DNA of 64,000 nt from Patiria pectinifera (lineage: Eukaryota > Echinodermata > Asteroidea > Valvatida > Asterinidae), in assembly GCA_029964075.1 (NCBI GenBank), contig CM057140.1:13410643-13474642 (forward strand). Direction: 5' to 3'. Position 1 is the stretch's first letter. Every line of letters begins with the position of its first letter. Both the position numbers and the translations under genes were made by a program. Below the pieces are notes generated by a model that saw nothing but the letters and a program-made list of their open reading frames with translations, was not told the origin of the DNA and did not search any database. Shown here piece after piece: positions 37,001 through 43,000 of the stretch.

Positions 37001-40000
37001 TTTTTAAACTTCATACAAAGGAGTAATGAATTGCATTATCGGCTGCTATATCATATTGGTGGTTGAGTTGTAAGACATCTGCACTCTAGTAAACAGGAGG
37101 GTTGGTTGGAGTCTCACCCGAGTAAACTTGTGAATTATGTAAAGAATGTAAATTATCAAGCTAAGGTAGCTCTTGCTTTAGAATTACGCGCTATTTTGTA
37201 GGTTTTTTTTTACTTCATACAACGGAGTAATGAATTGCATTACTGGCTGCTATATCATATTGGTGGTTGAGTTGTGAGACATCTGCACTAGTAAACAGGA
37301 GGGTTGGTTTGAGTTTCACCCGAGTAAACTTGTGAATTATGTAAAGAATGTAAATTATCAAGCTAAGGTAGCTCTTGCTTTAGAATTACTCGCTATTTTG
37401 TAGTGTTTTTTTAACTTAATACAAAGGAGTAATGAATTGCATTACCGGCTGGTATATCATATTGGTGGTTGAGTTGTAAGACATCTGTTCTAGTAAACAA
37501 GAGGGTTGGTTTGAGTCTCACCTGATAGCTCGTGAACATTTTTATTGTGGAATTTTCTTCACTGTTTTTACAACAAGGAGAACATTGTAAGGACATCATT
37601 TGAAGGAATGGCCTGTGTTAGACAAGGGAAGAAATTATCAAATGAATATTCTGGGTTTAAACGTGGGCCAAGATTATCTACTTTTATACGTTTTTTCCCC
37701 CCTATATTCTCCCGAGAAAAATCATGACCACACCATCTGAAATTGGCTTCATCCCCAAATCAGGTTGCAACTGGGCCAGTATTTATGAGGAGTTCAGGGT
37801 CTGGTTTCAGAAAGGAAAAGAAAAAACACTCCCATTTGATCAAATACAACAACTTGTGTTTAGAAAATGAGAAGTCTGAAGTATTTATTTTTTTCTCTTC
37901 AGGACCTGTCGTTCAAGAATCAGCACTACCACGAGACCTGCTTTGAGGCCCGCTACACCTGCCACTTCTGCAAGGAGTCCCTGGCCGACAAGGCCTTCGG
38001 CAACTGGGACAGCAAGATGTGCTGCTCCACTTGCTACGAGAAACACCTGGCCAACAAGTGCCAGGCTTGCGGCGAGATCCTGAAACCTGGTAAGCGATTC
38101 ACTCACTCTTCTTACTCCTTTCCTCCAGCTGTTCACTACTGGCAAAGTAGTGGTTGATTTCTGGAGTAATTTACGCTTGCCGGGTAATTGCAGGAAGTGA
38201 ATAATCCCAACTTCAGTAAGAGAAAGGTTAAAAAAGACTTAAGTCCTTTGCCCTTGCTTTCTGTTGTAAGCTGTCACATTTTCAACTCTGTTGCATGCGG
38301 CTGAAGCAAATTATATACCTTGGGCTTGTGAATACTCTGTTGTAACACAGTCAATCAAAAGATAATCACAAGGAACACAACGGGAGACGGACAGCAGAAA
38401 AGGAAAAAAAAGGAAACACTCTTCGCCCGACTTGAGACTAGAAAGCTTGTGATTGATTTGTGAGGACTCTTGACTGACTTGTGAGAACTTGTGATTGACT
38501 AATGAGGATTGATTAAGACTTGTAAGGACTTTCTGAAATTTTCTGAGGTTTTGCTGAACAAATTATTCATTTTTGCCCTCCATTCTCTTACAAAGTCAGT
38601 AGAGGACACCTCACTTGGCGAGAAAAATAGATCTCATACATTTAGAACAATAATTTTGATTCCACCCCTTTTTTCCCTCCTCTATTGTAGGCGTAACAAG
38701 ACTTGGCTTCCAAGGCAAAGAGTGGCATGACAAGTGCTTCCGCTGTAAAGTCTGCGACAAGCAGATTGGCACCGGCAGCTTCGTACCCAAGGAGTCCTCC
38801 GTCTACTGCACTAAATGCTACGAAGACACCTTCGGTATCAAGTGCACCGGCTGTGGAGAGGTAGGCCTAGAGATCAGGCTTCTAGCGAGCAGAAAAACTA
38901 TAGACGCTATGCGTAGCGGCCATCTTAGGCCAAAAAAAAAAGTCTCCGGTTTCTGGTATGGAGCTTGCCCAAAAAGTGGTGCGGCGACGCGGCTTTTATT
39001 TTTTGGGGGGGCCTTAGAGGGCATCTTTTGTTATTTTTAATTTAGTAGCATTGGATGCATAAAAGGTTCTCTCATGCACATCCCAGCAAAACAATGGCGT
39101 TTTCCTCTAAGATGGCTGCTAAGCATAAGGTCTATTGCTAAGCAAATCCGTGTGCTAAGGCCTGGGCCCAATTGCATGGCTCTGTTAACCACAAAATTCC
39201 ACGCTTATGATTGCCATTCTGTGCTAACAGCGCTAGCAGAAAATTATGTGCTAACCCTGTAAGCACAGAATCATTAGTAACGGGATGTACGTATGTGCAG
39301 AAGCCAAAATTCCTCACTAACCCATGAAATATGCTTACCATAAGCACATAATTTTTTGCTACTGTAAGCAGGTATTTTTCGCTAATGCTAAGCAAAGCCA
39401 CGAAATATGGCCTCGCTCCAAGTGACCCATGACATGCCTCGAACCTTTACAAAGATGCTTACCTGGACTTTGCGGACAGTCCCAGCTGTTATCAGAATCA
39501 AATCAGCCACCCATTCCTGGAAAGATTGATGGCAGAGTACCTAAGATATCTCTAGTGAATTTCTTGTGTTTTTTGCAAGGTCTCAGGCAGTACTATACAT
39601 GCCGTGTTTGTAATGTTACAACTTAGCCACTTGTTTTCCTTTTCTTCTTCTACTTTTGCCTTCTCCTCAGATCATCTCCAGCGGTGGTCTGTCCTACCAG
39701 AAGAAGCCCTGGCACCGAGACTGCTTCTGCTGCTCGGGCTGCTCCAAGTCTCTCTGGAACCAGCGCTTCACGTTGCGGGACGAGAAGCGCTACTGCGCCG
39801 ACTGCTACGGGGAGAAGTTCGCCCGTCGGTGCTCTGCGTGCCAGAAACCGATTGTCGGTAGGTCTGGTCCTGGTGTTTTTGGAGTGGAGTGGAGTGTTTG
39901 GCAGCCTCTCGTGGCTATTTTACTCAGCCCTCGCTTTATTAAGCCCAAACTGCTTCAGTTTTTAGCAAATGTAGTTTTTAGTAAATGCTAGTATGCTGAC

Positions 40001-43000
40001 TGTAATGGGGAGAACTCCCTCCTCGGAGCACCGGTGAGTGAAGTGTCGGCTGGGCTTGTAAAGGTGTATTCAAATCAGTATGGACCAATCCAGGGTCGCC
40101 ATTACAGAGATGATGCCACTTCAACAATTGATTCAAAATTTTGGTCATCGGATAAGTCGGAAGCTTTGTTCAAGCTCCAGTGCATCTGACACCATCGGCA
40201 CATTTCTCTCTGCGACTGTGTTTGTTTTCTTAAACGGAAGTTCGAAGGTGGTCTCTGCTGCTTGTGCCTTTGTCGTTAGCAAAAAGTGTGGAGCCTTGGT
40301 TTTGTGGTCTGCTCAAAGCCAGCTGGCTACACGTGTGTCTTCGTAACAGGCCCTCTAAGCTTTGTAACAAAATATTTTTTGGCGCAAGTCTTTTTGCACG
40401 CTTTGCGGTGTAGCAATGCACACAAGCTGACGAAATTGCAGTAGTGTTTAGAGTGTGCTCCTATAAAGGTGGCAGGTTTTTTAATTTTAGTCCCCGTTTT
40501 CCAAAGTCTTTCTGCTTGTAAACAGATGGTGGTGGGGGCAGGAGGGTTGTGGCATTTTACCCTAATTTTGTGTGTCATGCAAAAAAGGTAAAGGGACGAA
40601 CCTGTGTTCCCAGGAATGGAGTGCCCATCTCTCTTTCGAAGCAAATGGGCCAGACTCGAGTCCATGAAATGCTGCTGTGGGGGGATCGCCACACCTCCTC
40701 CACAGCGAATCTGTTTCCTTCCCAGCATTGAATAATGCCGGTACCCATTTAACACCTGGGTTGAGAGGAGTAATTGAGGTAAAGAGCCTTACTCAAGGAC
40801 CGGAGTGCCCTTCTCTCTTTTGAAGCGATTGGGCCAGACTTGAGTTCATGATATGCTTCTGTCGGGTGATCGCCATACCTCCTCCACAGCGAGTCTGTTA
40901 CCTTCCCAGCATTGAATAATGCTGGTACCCATTAACACCTAAGTTGAGAGGAGTAACTGAGGTAAAGCCCCCTACTCAAGGGCACAACACGCATGGCCAC
41001 GGCGGGGCTCGAACCCACAATCCCACGATCATGAGGCCTGTGCTCTAACGCTAGACCACCGTGCCCTAACTATGTGTGTCATGCCGCTCAACCTCAAACT
41101 GTTAATAACGTTCCACCGTGTGTGTATGGCAAAGCCTAAACCTTCCTTTGTAACCAACATTTTGATTTGATTTGATTTGATTTGGTTTATTATTTTACCC
41201 TCGTGGCCATAGGCCAAATTACGGTAAAATTACAATTCAAAATTAAATAAACAGAATACATATCATATACAAATTGTTAATATTATTCAAAAATGGTAAA
41301 GGTAAACATTAACAGGAATGTACAAAACAGTCTGGAAAACTTATTCAAATCAGTGAAATGTATGTCCTCCAAATTTTCACAGCTAGGAATATAGTAAAGT
41401 GCCCCGAAGAGGCAGAACTGCAATCGGCTTTCTTGTCCGTCTCAGTCTGACAATTATGTTGAAATTGTCGTCTCTGCTCTGTCATACAGTAGGGCATAGG
41501 ATTTTTCCCATTGTCAGTGGCTAAAAATGAGTATGTGTCACTGCTTTTGTGCCTTAAAATTCCTCTTTTTTTCTCTCGTACTTCACCCCAAAGCTGCTAT
41601 TATTCTGATTTCCTAACGCCCTAAGTGTATTTTTTTTTTAAAAGCCATGCTAAAATTATCAGTATTAAGATTAAATAAAGGTTTGTGGTAGATTTGGTTT
41701 TCCTTAGTACAAATTTGCAAACCGCACTGCGTAGTAGCATTTTTTTACGCCTCGCCACCATTTTTCCCATGCCATGGTTTGTTAATAATTGTTCTATGGC
41801 CTTCTTTGAAGTCACCTTGTGTTTATCTGTGTATCTTATTCATGAATTAAACAAATCTATATGTGTTAAAAAATTTTAGATTGTAAACTTCACACGTTAG
41901 TGCAAAATAGGAATGAAACTAGTGGGAAAAAGATACAATGCGTAATTAACAAAGACTTGTACGGTTGCCCTCTGAAAAATAGCCGAAGCTAATTTTGCCA
42001 TCTGCACCAAAAGCAAGCAAGAGTAAATTTGTCCAGATTTGATTTTTGCAAATGACAGAGGCATAAATTCTAAGTTTGTATTGTTTTAATAAGCATTCCT
42101 CACGGTTCTGTGCCTCGTCATGACATCATCGCCATCTGCATCATGATTGGCCGAAGCGATCACATGTCCCTTATACTCATTTATATATCTGTGCATTTCC
42201 CATAATGCCTTGGTTCATCATCCCGTTGCATTCTTGATTGTGGTTAATGACTTTGCATGTTGCATGTCGGAACCTTTAAAAAAAAAAAAAAAAAAAACCT
42301 TCCAACGTCACTTTTCCCCCTTTTTCTTCAGTTGGCGGGCCGGCACCATCCGATGCCTCTTCTGGTAAGGAATGACCGACATTTTGATCCCAGCTCAGCT
42401 TTTTAGAAATTACTTTTTAAAACACTTTTTTTTCCCCGCAAACACGTTTCCTGTGTTTTCATTCTTTCCAGCTTATTTGAGTTGCTTCAGTTCCTTTTAA
42501 TCAAACTGTTGGTTTGGTCGCCTCTATTGCAGTTGTTTTTTTTTTGTGGCTTTGGTAAAAAAAGTTGGTTTGTAAGTTAACCCCTGTACATTTGGAAAGT
42601 AATTGCCATTTTGCAGTTTGATTTTGAAAAACAAAAAGAGCATTACTGCACAAAGAAGTTTTTACATGTCCCAACTTCCAACAATGAAGATGAAATTACA
42701 CAAAGTGCTTGTCGAATTGTCAAAGAATTTACAGCACAAAAATCAGTAATGGAATTTAAATTTCCCTTTTTTTGTAAAAATACAGACTTAAATCAAATCA
42801 AATCTCAATTATATTAAACAAATTAAAAATCTCATTTTAGTGGAAGTAAAAACCCTCCTTTTTGTTTTACAAGTAAGTCTCCTGCAGAAATCAACAAGAA
42901 TTTAAAAATGCCCTTTCTTTTATCTTTTACTTAGCTGCCAAACCTAACCTCAGTAGAAATATTTTAACACGTTTGTTGCATGCGAGATAGTTTTCCCATA

